Source: Methylorubrum thiocyanatum
GTDB taxonomy: Bacteria; Pseudomonadota; Alphaproteobacteria; Rhizobiales; Beijerinckiaceae
Direction of reading: 5' to 3'
DNA: 64,000 nucleotides
NCBI GenBank assembly: GCA_014138645.1
Contig: JACJIB010000004.1
Coordinates: forward strand, 558,001-622,000
Made by a program: the position numbers and the translations under genes. Each line of letters starts with the position of its first letter. Position 1 is the first letter of the stretch. Positions 57,321 through 64,000 of this stretch are shown here, piece after piece. The notes beneath the pieces were generated by a model that had not been told where the DNA came from, searched no databases, and saw nothing but the letters and a program-made list of their open reading frames with translations.

Positions 57321-57608
57321 TCATACGCCCGATCCGGCCGGCGGCAGGCCCTGTTCGGGGGTCGGAGCCACGCCGAGCCCATCCGCGTCGCCGGGCCCGG
57401 TCGCGCCCATGCGGCGCAGCAGCGCCTCGTAGGTCTGCACCGCCGGGGAGTGCGACTGAACCTCGCGGGTGTCCGCCAGCAGCCGCCGGACATCCTCCAC
57501 GAACAGCGTCCGCGCCTGCCCGCCCCCGGGGCTCGCCTCGAACAGCCGGGTCAGCGCCAGTTCGAACACGCTCACGAGAAGGCCGAGCCGTTCGGTCTCG
57601 TCCGCCAT
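57321..57608 (-). CDS. Small hypothetical protein (95 aa), first gene of a three-gene operon
   Basis: The 95-residue protein from ATG 57608 is preceded by CGGAGAG. It is mainly helical: ETERLGLLVSVFELALTRLF, then FVEDVRRLLADTREVQSHSPAVQTYEALLRRMG, followed by a glycine/proline-rich end. It has no membrane segment. It heads a run of three small genes on the minus strand and is divergent from the ACAD-like operon at 57774. I recognise no family. Confidence 0.6.
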   Translation of the reverse strand: MADETERLGLLVSVFELALTRLFEASPGGGQARTLFVEDVRRLLADTREVQSHSPAVQTYEALLRRMGATGPGDADGLGVAPTPEQGLPPAGSGV

Positions 57609-57773
57609 GGGTCTCTCCGCTCCGGCGGCCTCCGGGGGCGCCGGGGGAGGAACGCCGCGAAGGCGCGCCGCGGTTCCCCGGTGCCGAGGGCTCGCGACTT
57701 CGTGTAAGCCCGGCCCGGAACCCCTGCCGCGCTCTTCGGGCTGTCGGTTGGCCCCCATGTCGCTGAGCTGCCG

Positions 57774-59027
57774 GTGCCCCCTCCCACGATCCTGTCCCTG
57801 GTCCGGCTCGGCCCGGCCGCCCATGCCGATTTGGCAGAAGAGTGCTCGGCAGACGATCGCCCGGCGCACGACGACGCGGCCGGCGCCGGCTCGTCCGGAG
57901 ACGCGGTGCGGGAGACCGGGCCTCCGGCCCGTCGCGCGGGTGCCGCCGACGATGCCCATGGCAGTTTCCCTGTCGAGGGTCTGGCGCGGCTGCGCCGGGA
58001 CGGGCTGCTCGCGGCGCCCCTGCCCGCTTCGCTCGGCGGCCGCGGCCTGTGCGAGCCGGATCGCGCCGACGCGCTGCGCGCCCTGCTGACGGCGGTCGGC
58101 CGCGAAAGTCTCGCCCTCGGGCGGCTCTACGAGGGGCATGTCAACGCGCTCGCCCTGGTGCTGCGCTACGCGGCCCCCGATGCCGCCGGCCGGCTCGCCC
58201 GCGATGCGGCGGAGGGCCACCTGTTCGGCGTGTGGAACACCGAGCCGTCGGAGGGCGGCCTCGTCCTCGACCCATCGGATCGGCTCCACGGCGTGAAGAG
58301 CTACGCCTCGGGCGCGGGCTCCGTCACCCGCCCGCTGGTGACGGCGCGGATCGAGGACGGGCGGCGCCTGATGCTGGTGATGCGGCTCGAACCCGGCACC
58401 CGGGCCGACCTGTCGGCGTGGCGGGCCCACGGCATGCGGGCTTCGGCCACCGGCACCGTCGACTTCTCCGGGCTCGCCGCCGCGGACGGGACGGTGATCG
58501 GCGCGCCGGACGATTACGGGCAGCAGCCCTTCTTCTTCGCGGGCGCATGGCGCTTCCTCGCGGTCCAGCTCGGCGGCATCGAGGCGGTGGTCGAGGCGCA
58601 CCGCGCCCATCTCGCCGCGACCGGGCGGGCTGACGACCCGCACCAGCAGGCTCGGTTCGGGCGCGCCATGGTGGCGGTGGAGACGAGCCGCCTCCTCGTC
58701 GCGCGGGCGGCGCGTCTCGCTGCGGCGGAGGAGGCGGCGGCGGAGCGGATCATCGCCTACGTCAACCTCGCCCGTGCCGCGGTCGAGCAGGCGGGGCTCG
58801 ACGTGATCGCCCTGGCCCAGCGCTCGGTCGGCCTTGCGGGCTTTCTCGAAGCGCATCCCCTGGAGCGGCTGATGCGCGACCTCGCCACCTATCTGCGCCA
58901 GCCCGCGCCGGATGCCGCCCTGACCGGCATGGCCGCCCATGTGCTGGCGGCCGGCGCGCCGCTCCACGCCCTCTGGCCCGAGCCCGCCCGGCCCGGCCCG
59001 GCGCGCCCCGCGGAGGTCGCCGGATGA
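57774..59027 (+). CDS. Acyl-CoA dehydrogenase-like flavoprotein
   Basis: The 417-residue protein (GTG 57774; the true start may be later because the first 60 residues are Ala/Gly-rich without clear homology) matches the acyl-CoA dehydrogenase fold: WNTEPSEGGL near the middle-domain entry, then the C-terminal helical domain (YVNLARAAVEQAGLDVIALAQRSVGLAGFLEAHPLERLMRDLATYLRQPAPD). The usual substrate-defining glutamate is not obvious. Relatives occur in Hyphomicrobiales beside PIG-L deacetylases and glycosyltransferases, suggesting lipid or glycan biosynthesis. Its stop overlaps the methyltransferase start by four bases. Confidence 0.75.
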   Translation: MPPPTILSLVRLGPAAHADLAEECSADDRPAHDDAAGAGSSGDAVRETGPPARRAGAADDAHGSFPVEGLARLRRDGLLAAPLPASLGGRGLCEPDRADALRALLTAVGRESLALGRLYEGHVNALALVLRYAAPDAAGRLARDAAEGHLFGVWNTEPSEGGLVLDPSDRLHGVKSYASGAGSVTRPLVTARIEDGRRLMLVMRLEPGTRADLSAWRAHGMRASATGTVDFSGLAAADGTVIGAPDDYGQQPFFFAGAWRFLAVQLGGIEAVVEAHRAHLAATGRADDPHQQARFGRAMVAVETSRLLVARAARLAAAEEAAAERIIAYVNLARAAVEQAGLDVIALAQRSVGLAGFLEAHPLERLMRDLATYLRQPAPDAALTGMAAHVLAAGAPLHALWPEPARPGPARPAEVAG

Positions 59028-59617
59028 GCGGGCGGCGGACGCAGACCCTGCCGGAGCGCTACTTCGCGGAGATCTACGCCTCCGATCCCGATCCCTGGCG
59101 CTTCACCACCAGCGCCTACGAGGCGGAGAAATACGCCGCCACGCTCCAGTCGCTGCCGCGGGCGCGCTACGCGCACGCCCTGGAGGTCGGCTGCTCGATC
59201 GGCGTGTTCACCCGCGCGCTCAGCCCCCGCTGCGGCGCGCTCACCGCCCTCGACATCGCAGAGGCGGCGCTGGCGGCGGCCCGTGCCCGCTGCGCCGACC
59301 GGTCCGGGATCCGGTTCGTCCGCGGCGCGGTGCCGGGGGACTGGCCGGAGGGCCGGTTCGACCTCATCGTCTTCGGCGAGGTGCTGTACTTCCTCAGCCC
59401 GCCGGACCTCGCCCGCCTCGTCGCGCGGGTCGAGGCGAGCCTCGTGCCCGGCGGTGACTGCGTCCTCGTGCACTGGCTCGGCGAGACGGACTATCCCCTG
59501 TCCGGCGATGCGGCGGCGGAGGGCTTCATCGCCGCCGCCCCGTTCGCCCACCGGCTGCACGGCGCGCGCACCGACGCCTACCGCCTCGACGTGCTGCGGC
59601 GGGCGGGCCCGCGGTGA
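59024..59617 (+). CDS. NodS-like SAM-dependent methyltransferase
   Basis: The 197-residue protein begins MSGRRTQTLPERYFAEIYASDPDPWRF, with SAM motif I (ALEVGCSIGVFTRALS), an acidic second motif (TALDIAEAAL) and motif IV (FDLIVFGEVLYFLS). It resembles NodS, which N-methylates chitooligosaccharide amines in Nod factor synthesis, but homologues occur widely outside symbionts. The SAM fold is certain, the substrate not. It overlaps the ACAD gene by four bases and the cytochrome gene by four bases. Confidence 0.85.
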   Translation: MSGRRTQTLPERYFAEIYASDPDPWRFTTSAYEAEKYAATLQSLPRARYAHALEVGCSIGVFTRALSPRCGALTALDIAEAALAAARARCADRSGIRFVRGAVPGDWPEGRFDLIVFGEVLYFLSPPDLARLVARVEASLVPGGDCVLVHWLGETDYPLSGDAAAEGFIAAAPFAHRLHGARTDAYRLDVLRRAGPR

Positions 59618-60303
59618 CGGCGCGTGCGCGCACAGTCCGCCACCCGCTCTGGGTGCGCCTGACCCACTGGGTGAATGCCGGCGCGTTCCTGGCGCTCCTC
59701 GTCAGCGGGTTCGCGATCCTGCTGGCGCTGCCGCGGCTGTTCTGGGGCGAGACCGGCTCCAACAGCGCCCCGGCCTGGCTCGTCCTGCCGCTGCCGGTGA
59801 ACCTCGAACAGACCGGCTGGGGCCGCAACCTCCACTTCCTCGCCGCCTGGATCTTCGTGATCAACGGCGCGCTCTACGGGCTCGCCGCCCTGGCGAGCGG
59901 CCATCTCCTGCGCCGCCTGACCCCCGACCGCGACCAGCTCCACCCCCGCCACATCGCGGCCGACCTGCGCGCCCACCTGCGGCTCACGGGCTCGGGCGCG
60001 GCCGGAGCGTCCCGCTACAACGTCCTGCAGAAGCTCGCCTATCTCGCCGTGCTGCTCGTGCTGGCGCCGGTGATGCTGCTCTCGGGCCTCACCATGTCGC
60101 CCGGCGTCACGGCGGCCTATCCGGAGCTGTTCACCCTGTTCGGCGGGCGGCAATCGGCGCGCACGGTGCATTTCCTGTCGGCCGCCCTGCTCGTCGCCTT
60201 CCTCCTCGTCCATGTCTGGCAGGTGCTCGCCAACGGGCCGCGCGCCCTGATGCGCGGCATGATCACCGGGCGCCCGGTCGCCCCGCGGGAGGAGACCCGA
60301 TGA
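59614..60303 (+). CDS. Di-heme cytochrome b membrane subunit
   Basis: The 229-residue protein starts at GTG 59614. It has four TM helices and four candidate heme ligands: LTHWVN (first helix), NLHFLAAW, RTVHFLSA and LVHVWQV. This is the arrangement of cytochrome b561-type subunits (as in formate-dehydrogenase or hydrogenase b-subunits) that feed quinones from a periplasmic oxidoreductase. The overlap with both neighbours (GTGA and ATGA) and the Mo-binding gene right after argue for a complex with that protein. Confidence 0.9.
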   Translation: MTARARTVRHPLWVRLTHWVNAGAFLALLVSGFAILLALPRLFWGETGSNSAPAWLVLPLPVNLEQTGWGRNLHFLAAWIFVINGALYGLAALASGHLLRRLTPDRDQLHPRHIAADLRAHLRLTGSGAAGASRYNVLQKLAYLAVLLVLAPVMLLSGLTMSPGVTAAYPELFTLFGGRQSARTVHFLSAALLVAFLLVHVWQVLANGPRALMRGMITGRPVAPREETR

Positions 60304-61043
60304 GCGCGTTCACCCGCCGCCGGCTGCTCCTCGGCTCGTCCGCGTTCGGGCTCGGCGGTGTTCTGGGGGGCTGCGAACTGATCGAGCAGGGCCCGCGCCG
60401 GCCGGGCCTCTACGGCTTGAGCGACACCCTGACCCTTGCCACGCAACGCTTCCTCCTGCGCGACCAGCCGCTGGTGCGGGAATTCGGGCCGGAGGCGATC
60501 TCGGCGGTGTTTCCCACCATCAACACCACCGATCCGGACGATCCCGCCTATCGCCGCTCGAAGGCGTCGGGCTTCGCCGACTGGCGCCTGCCGGTGCGCG
60601 GCCTCGTCGAGCGGCCCGCCGCCTTCTCGCTCGCCGAGCTGAAGGCGATGCCGGCCCGCACGCAGGTGACGCTGCACGCCTGCGAGCAGGGCTGGTCGGC
60701 GATCGGCGGCTGGACCGGGGTGCCGCTCTCGCACGTGCTGGCGAGCGTGGGGCTCAAACCGGAGGCGCGCTTCATCGTGATCCGCACCGTGGACGGCTGG
60801 TGGGACAGCTACGACCTGTTCGATGCCCTGCACCCGCAGACGATCCTCGCCTACGGCATGAACGGCGGCGATCTGCCGGTGGCCCACGGCGCCCCGGTGC
60901 GCCTGCGGGTGGAGCGCCAGCTCGGCTACAAGTCGCTCAAGTACCTCGCCAGCATCGAGGCGACGGACCGGGTCGACGGCCTCGGCCAGGGCCGGGGCAG
61001 CATGGTCTCCGAACTCGGCTTCTCGTGGTACGCGGGGATCTGA
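60300..61043 (+). CDS. Exported molybdopterin-binding sulfite-oxidase-family oxidoreductase
   Basis: The 247-residue protein has a twin-arginine motif (TRRRLLLGSSAFG) and a possible lipobox (LGGC near residue 23). The core contains the Mo-ligand cysteine in LHACEQGWSAIGGWTGVPL, close to the R-x-E-G-W-S-x-x-x-x-W-x-G-V-P pattern of the MsrP/YedY family, and a C-terminal LGYKSLKYLASIE. Its partner is the di-heme cytochrome b just upstream, as in MsrPQ-like pairs, although that cytochrome is not the MsrQ type. The substrate could be sulfoxides, sulfite or another oxyanion; the sequence does not decide. Confidence 0.88.
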   Translation: MSAFTRRRLLLGSSAFGLGGVLGGCELIEQGPRRPGLYGLSDTLTLATQRFLLRDQPLVREFGPEAISAVFPTINTTDPDDPAYRRSKASGFADWRLPVRGLVERPAAFSLAELKAMPARTQVTLHACEQGWSAIGGWTGVPLSHVLASVGLKPEARFIVIRTVDGWWDSYDLFDALHPQTILAYGMNGGDLPVAHGAPVRLRVERQLGYKSLKYLASIEATDRVDGLGQGRGSMVSELGFSWYAGI

Positions 61044-61082
61044 GCCGCTTCCCGTGTCATTCGGGAGAGTGCCGCTGGGTTC

Positions 61083-61110
61083 CCCCTCTCCCCGCACGCG
61101 GGGCGAGGGG
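61083..61110. repeat. Palindromic hairpin repeat, family C, copy 4
   Basis: CCCCTCTCCCCGC-AC-GCGGGGCGAGGGG, one mismatch from perfect, lies between the Mo-oxidoreductase stop and the convergent ABC importer genes. It may act as a bidirectional terminator. Confidence 0.85.
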
Positions 61111-61146
61111 ATGCGCTCGGCCGGATCGGGCAAACCGGAAGCAGGC

Positions 61147-61917
61147 TCACCCGATCACCGGCGTGCAGACCGCCCGCCCCCCCGGCAGCGGCAGCACCGC
61201 GACCTCGACCCCGTAGAGCAGCCGCAGGGTCTCCGGCGTCACCGTCTCCGCGGGCGGCCCCAAGCCCGCGAGGCGCCCGCCATGCAGCAGCGCCACCCGG
61301 TCGGCGCAGAGGAAGGCGTGGCCGGGATCGTGGGTGGAGAGCACCACGGCGATGCCGGCCTCCGAGAGGCGCCGCACCTGGGTCAGCACGCGCGCCTGGT
61401 TGCCGAAATCGAGGCTCGCCGTCGGCTCGTCCATCACCAGGAGCCGCGGCTCGCCCGCCAAGGCGCGGGCGATCAGGGCGAGCTGGCGCTCGCCGCCGCT
61501 GATCTCGGTGTAGATGCGGTCCGCCAGATGGCCGATGCCCAGCGTCGCCAAGGCCCGCTCGGCCGCCGCCCGGTCGGCCGGGCCGGGGCTGGCGAAGGCG
61601 GACAGCCGGCTGGCGCGGCCCATCAGGACGACGTCGCGCACGCTGAAGGGGAAGAAGGCGGCGTGCGCCTGCGGCACGTAGGCGATTCTTTTTGCGATCT
61701 CGCGGCGCGGCCGCTCCGAGAGGTCGCGGCCGTCCAACAGCACTCGCCCGGCGAGCGGGCGCAGCAGGCCGAGCAGGGTCTTGAACAGGGTGGTCTTGCC
61801 GCCGCCGTTCGGCCCGAGCAGGCACAGCGCCTCGCCCTCCCCCACGGTCAGGCTGACCCCGGAGCCCACCGCGCGGGCGCCGTAGCCGAAGGCGAGGTCG
61901 CGGGCCTCCAGGATCAC
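61147..61917 (-). CDS. ABC importer ATP-binding subunit (FecE/BtuD type)
   Basis: The 256-residue ATPase starts at GTG 61917 (GAGAGG upstream). It has Walker A (GPNGGGKTT), Q-loop (YVPQAHAAFF), signature (ISGGERQLALIARAL), Walker B (LLVMDEPTASLD) and the switch histidine (STHDPGH). It belongs to the family of iron-chelate, cobalamin, heme and molybdate importers. The start overlaps the permease stop by four bases. No regulator or receptor gene is nearby. Confidence 0.92.
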   Translation of the reverse strand: MILEARDLAFGYGARAVGSGVSLTVGEGEALCLLGPNGGGKTTLFKTLLGLLRPLAGRVLLDGRDLSERPRREIAKRIAYVPQAHAAFFPFSVRDVVLMGRASRLSAFASPGPADRAAAERALATLGIGHLADRIYTEISGGERQLALIARALAGEPRLLVMDEPTASLDFGNQARVLTQVRRLSEAGIAVVLSTHDPGHAFLCADRVALLHGGRLAGLGPPAETVTPETLRLLYGVEVAVLPLPGGRAVCTPVIG

Positions 61918-62963
61918 GCCCAGCCTCTCTTGCCCGCGGCCAGCAGCCAGAGGAAGAACGGCGCCCCGACGAGCGCGGTGAGGATGCCGAGCGGCACCTC
62001 GATCGCGGCGACCGTGCGGGCGAGGAGATCGACCGCGGTGAGGTAGCCCGCGCCGAGCAGCATCGAGGCCGGCAGCAGGCGGCGGAAATCCGGCCCGACG
62101 AGGAGCCGGGCGACGTGGGGCACGATCAGCCCGATCCAGCCGATCACCCCCGTCACCGAGACCGCGGCGGCGGTCACCAGGGTCGCGCCCGCCACCAGAA
62201 CCGGGCGGAGCCGGCGCGTCTCGAGCCCGAGCGCCCGGGCCTCCTCGTCGCCGAGGCTCATCAGGTTCACGCGCCAGCGCAGCAGCACCAGCGGCGCCAG
62301 CCCGAGGCCCAGCGCCGGCAGGATCGCGGCGATGTCGCCCGTGGTGACCGAGGCGAGGCTGCCGAGCAGCCAGAAGGTGATGGCGGGGAGTTGGTTGTAG
62401 GGATCGGCGAGCACCTTCAGCAGCGAGATGCCGGCCCCCAGCAGCGCGCCGACGGCGACGCCCGCGAGCACCAGGGTCAGCACCGGATCGTGCCGCCGCA
62501 CCGCGAGGCCGACGGCGTAGACCGCGCCGACCGCGGCGAGCCCGCCGGCGAAGGCGAGCCCCTGGATCGCCGCCACCGGCAGGGCGAGCACGATGCCGAG
62601 CACCGCCCCGAGGCTCGCCCCCGCCGAGACGCCCAAAATGTCCGGCGAGACGAGGGGATTGCGGAACAGCCCCTGATAGGTCGCTCCTGCCGCCGCGAGC
62701 CCGGCGCCGACCACCAGCGCCCCGAACACCCGCGGCAGGCGCACGGACCACACCACGGTCTGCGCGGCCGGGTCGAGGGTCGAGGTCTGGTTGAGGAGCT
62801 TGGCGACGAGCACCGCGACGACGTCGGCGGGCGGCACGGGGTAGCGGCCGATGCCCAGCGAGACCAGCACGAGGAGGAGCAGCGCCGCCGGCCCCAGCAC
62901 CGCCAGGGACAGGCTGCGCCGCCGCGCGGGGGCGACGGAGGCGGGGCTTGCGGCCTCGCTCAC
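61914..62963 (-). CDS. ABC importer permease (FecCD/BtuC type)
   Basis: The 349-residue permease starts at GTG 62963. It has about nine to ten TM helices, with the family motifs RLPRVFGALVVGAGLAAAGATYQG, NPLVSPDILGVSAGASLGA and the coupling helix region LGDEEARALGLETRR, and IGWIGLIVPHVARLL near the C-terminus. It is a homodimeric importer core of the type used for siderophores, vitamin B12, heme or molybdate. Four-base overlaps at both ends indicate translational coupling with the binding protein and ATPase genes. Confidence 0.93.
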   Translation of the reverse strand: MSEAASPASVAPARRRSLSLAVLGPAALLLLVLVSLGIGRYPVPPADVVAVLVAKLLNQTSTLDPAAQTVVWSVRLPRVFGALVVGAGLAAAGATYQGLFRNPLVSPDILGVSAGASLGAVLGIVLALPVAAIQGLAFAGGLAAVGAVYAVGLAVRRHDPVLTLVLAGVAVGALLGAGISLLKVLADPYNQLPAITFWLLGSLASVTTGDIAAILPALGLGLAPLVLLRWRVNLMSLGDEEARALGLETRRLRPVLVAGATLVTAAAVSVTGVIGWIGLIVPHVARLLVGPDFRRLLPASMLLGAGYLTAVDLLARTVAAIEVPLGILTALVGAPFFLWLLAAGKRGWA

Positions 62964-63997
62964 CGGGTCGGCCCCGGCCCGGCGGCGTCGCGCAGCAGCT
63001 GGTCGAGCTGCTCGGGCGTGAGTTCGACCCGGTAGAAGCGGCGGTAGAAGTCGCGCACGGCGTCGCCCAGCGTCTGCGGGAACTGCTCGGGGAAAAACAG
63101 GCCGGCGAGCCAGCGCAGGCCAATCAGGCGGTTGACCCCCGGCGGCGCATCGACCCAGCCGAAGGGCAGGGTCGGGATGGCGTGGACGCGGCCCGCCCGC
63201 ACCGCCGTGAGCCCGTTCCAGAGCGGGTCGGCGGCGGCGAGCTTGGGGAAGTCGGGGTCGAGGGCGATGATCACGTCCGGGTTCCAGACCAGCACCTGCT
63301 CCGGCGAGACCGCGGCGAGCCCGCCCGCCCCGGCGCCCGCCACGTTGCGCCCGCCCGCCGCCTCGATGATCTCGGTGTTGATCGAGCCGGCAAGCCCCGT
63401 CTCCAACCCGCGGGGGCCGCGCCCGTAATAGACCCGCGGGCGCTTCTCCTCGGGGACCGCCTCCACCGCCGCGGCCACATTCCGCAGGATGGTCTCGGCT
63501 TCCGCGGCGAGCGCCTCGCCCTCCTCCGCCGCGCCGATCAGCGCACCGAGGCTGCGGTAGGTCTCGGGCGTCGCCTTGAACCGCCCGTCGAGCAGCAGGT
63601 AGGGGATGCCGGTCTGGGCCTGCACCCGGTCGGCGAGCGAGGCGTAGGTCGCCGCCGTGCTGCCGACATCGACGATGAGGTCGGGCTTCAAGGCCAGCAC
63701 CGCCTCGACATTGGCGCTGCCGCCGCGGCCCGTCAGCCGCCCGGAGGCCGGCAGGTCGCGCAGCGCCGGGTTCAGGAAGGCCCGCTCCTCCGGGCTCGGG
63801 GCGCGGGGCCATGCGATCATCTTGTCCGGCGCCAGGGTGGCGAGCAGCACCGCGGCGGGCGGGCCGGCGGCGAGCACGCGCGTCACCCGCTCCGGCACCT
63901 CGACCCGGCGCCCGGCGGCGTCGGTGAAGGGCCGTGCCGCGGCGAGGCCGGAGGCGCACAGGCAGGCGAGCGCGAGAAGGCAGCGGAGCAGCGGCAT
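62960..63997 (-). CDS. Periplasmic substrate-binding protein of the FecBCD-type importer
   Basis: The 345-residue class III binding protein has a signal peptide (MPLLRCLLALACLCASGLAAA), then the two-lobe fold (RVTRVLAAGPPAAVLLATLAP, KPDLIVDVG, NPDVIIALD) linked by a long helix. Features such as SINTEIIEAAGGRNVA and FGWVDAPPGVNRLIGLRWL are shared with binding proteins annotated for iron chelates and with MolA-type molybdate proteins. A molybdate role would fit the neighbouring Mo-enzyme, but this is inference. The first gene of the operon; its promoter is beyond the right edge. Confidence 0.9.
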   Translation of the reverse strand: MPLLRCLLALACLCASGLAAARPFTDAAGRRVEVPERVTRVLAAGPPAAVLLATLAPDKMIAWPRAPSPEERAFLNPALRDLPASGRLTGRGGSANVEAVLALKPDLIVDVGSTAATYASLADRVQAQTGIPYLLLDGRFKATPETYRSLGALIGAAEEGEALAAEAETILRNVAAAVEAVPEEKRPRVYYGRGPRGLETGLAGSINTEIIEAAGGRNVAGAGAGGLAAVSPEQVLVWNPDVIIALDPDFPKLAAADPLWNGLTAVRAGRVHAIPTLPFGWVDAPPGVNRLIGLRWLAGLFFPEQFPQTLGDAVRDFYRRFYRVELTPEQLDQLLRDAAGPGPTR

Positions 63998-64000
63998 CGG

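Overview
The window is GC-rich chromosomal DNA from an alphaproteobacterium, most likely Methylobacterium/Methylorubrum or a close relative in the Hyphomicrobiales. This is inferred from gene content: a CarD regulator, sigma-32 and 7Fe ferredoxin grouping, TrmFO, several chemoreceptors, an acyl-CoA dehydrogenase-like gene next to a NodS-like methyltransferase, and a small RAANDNR-type membrane protein. No 16S rRNA or methanol dehydrogenase gene is present to prove the genus. Most of the window looks like stable housekeeping and environmental-response DNA. The only clear mobile-element trace is a serine-recombinase remnant beside two tRNA genes at about 23.25-23.77 kb.

Layout. 0-0.7 kb: end of an HWE-type histidine kinase and a stand-alone receiver. 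0.7-5.2 kb: an RND pump permease and a divergently transcribed adaptor. 5.3-10 kb: a NIT-HAMP chemoreceptor, a soluble receptor with reversed domain order, a cupin and a DUF1772 membrane protein. 10.2-18 kb: uvrA, an outer-membrane beta-barrel, a catalytically dead HtrA-like PDZ protein and an RTX protein. 18.3-23.8 kb: a second chemoreceptor, trmFO, a UDP-HexNAc 2-epimerase of the FnlC/Cap5G type, the recombinase scar, tRNA-Arg(ACG) and tRNA-Pro(CGG). 24.4-28.2 kb: a LysR regulator, rpoH, carD and fdxA. 28.7-35.2 kb: a repeat-rich secreted protein, an AcuI-like reductase, a GreA/GreB factor, prs, a DUF4170 protein, xseA and small or unknown membrane proteins. 35.3-44.5 kb: purD-tadA, an SDR, a haloacetate-dehalogenase-like hydrolase, a PAS-GGDEF-EAL protein, a DUF1328 protein, an RluB-type synthase with a very long basic tail, and rsmD. 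44.5-48.2 kb: two small membrane proteins, then an operon of two exported oxidoreductases and an ATP/ADP-translocase-like transporter. 48.6-55.3 kb: a second RND pump, an isochorismatase-family hydrolase, a RelE/HTH toxin-antitoxin pair and a small protein. 55.6-64 kb: an aldo/keto reductase, a three-gene operon of small proteins, a translationally coupled ACAD-like/NodS-like/cytochrome b/Mo-oxidoreductase operon, and a FecBCD-type ABC importer.

Several modules work together. Two tripartite efflux pumps, two transmembrane chemoreceptors and one soluble receptor, plus a c-di-GMP enzyme, make up the environmental response. TadA (36.6 kb) is expected to modify the tRNA-Arg(ACG) encoded at 23.6 kb. 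The Mo-cofactor oxidoreductase with its di-heme cytochrome b lies beside an importer whose family includes molybdate transporters.

The best candidates for something new are: the coupled ACAD/methyltransferase/cytochrome/Mo operon; the orphan epimerase whose start codon abuts the recombinase scar; the HtrA-like protein missing all three catalytic residues; the hydrolase carrying the complete fluoroacetate-dehalogenase residue set; and three families of palindromic repeats (three-stem, two-hairpin and short single-hairpin) in the intergenic spaces. All functional statements rest on reading motifs by eye; no database search was run.
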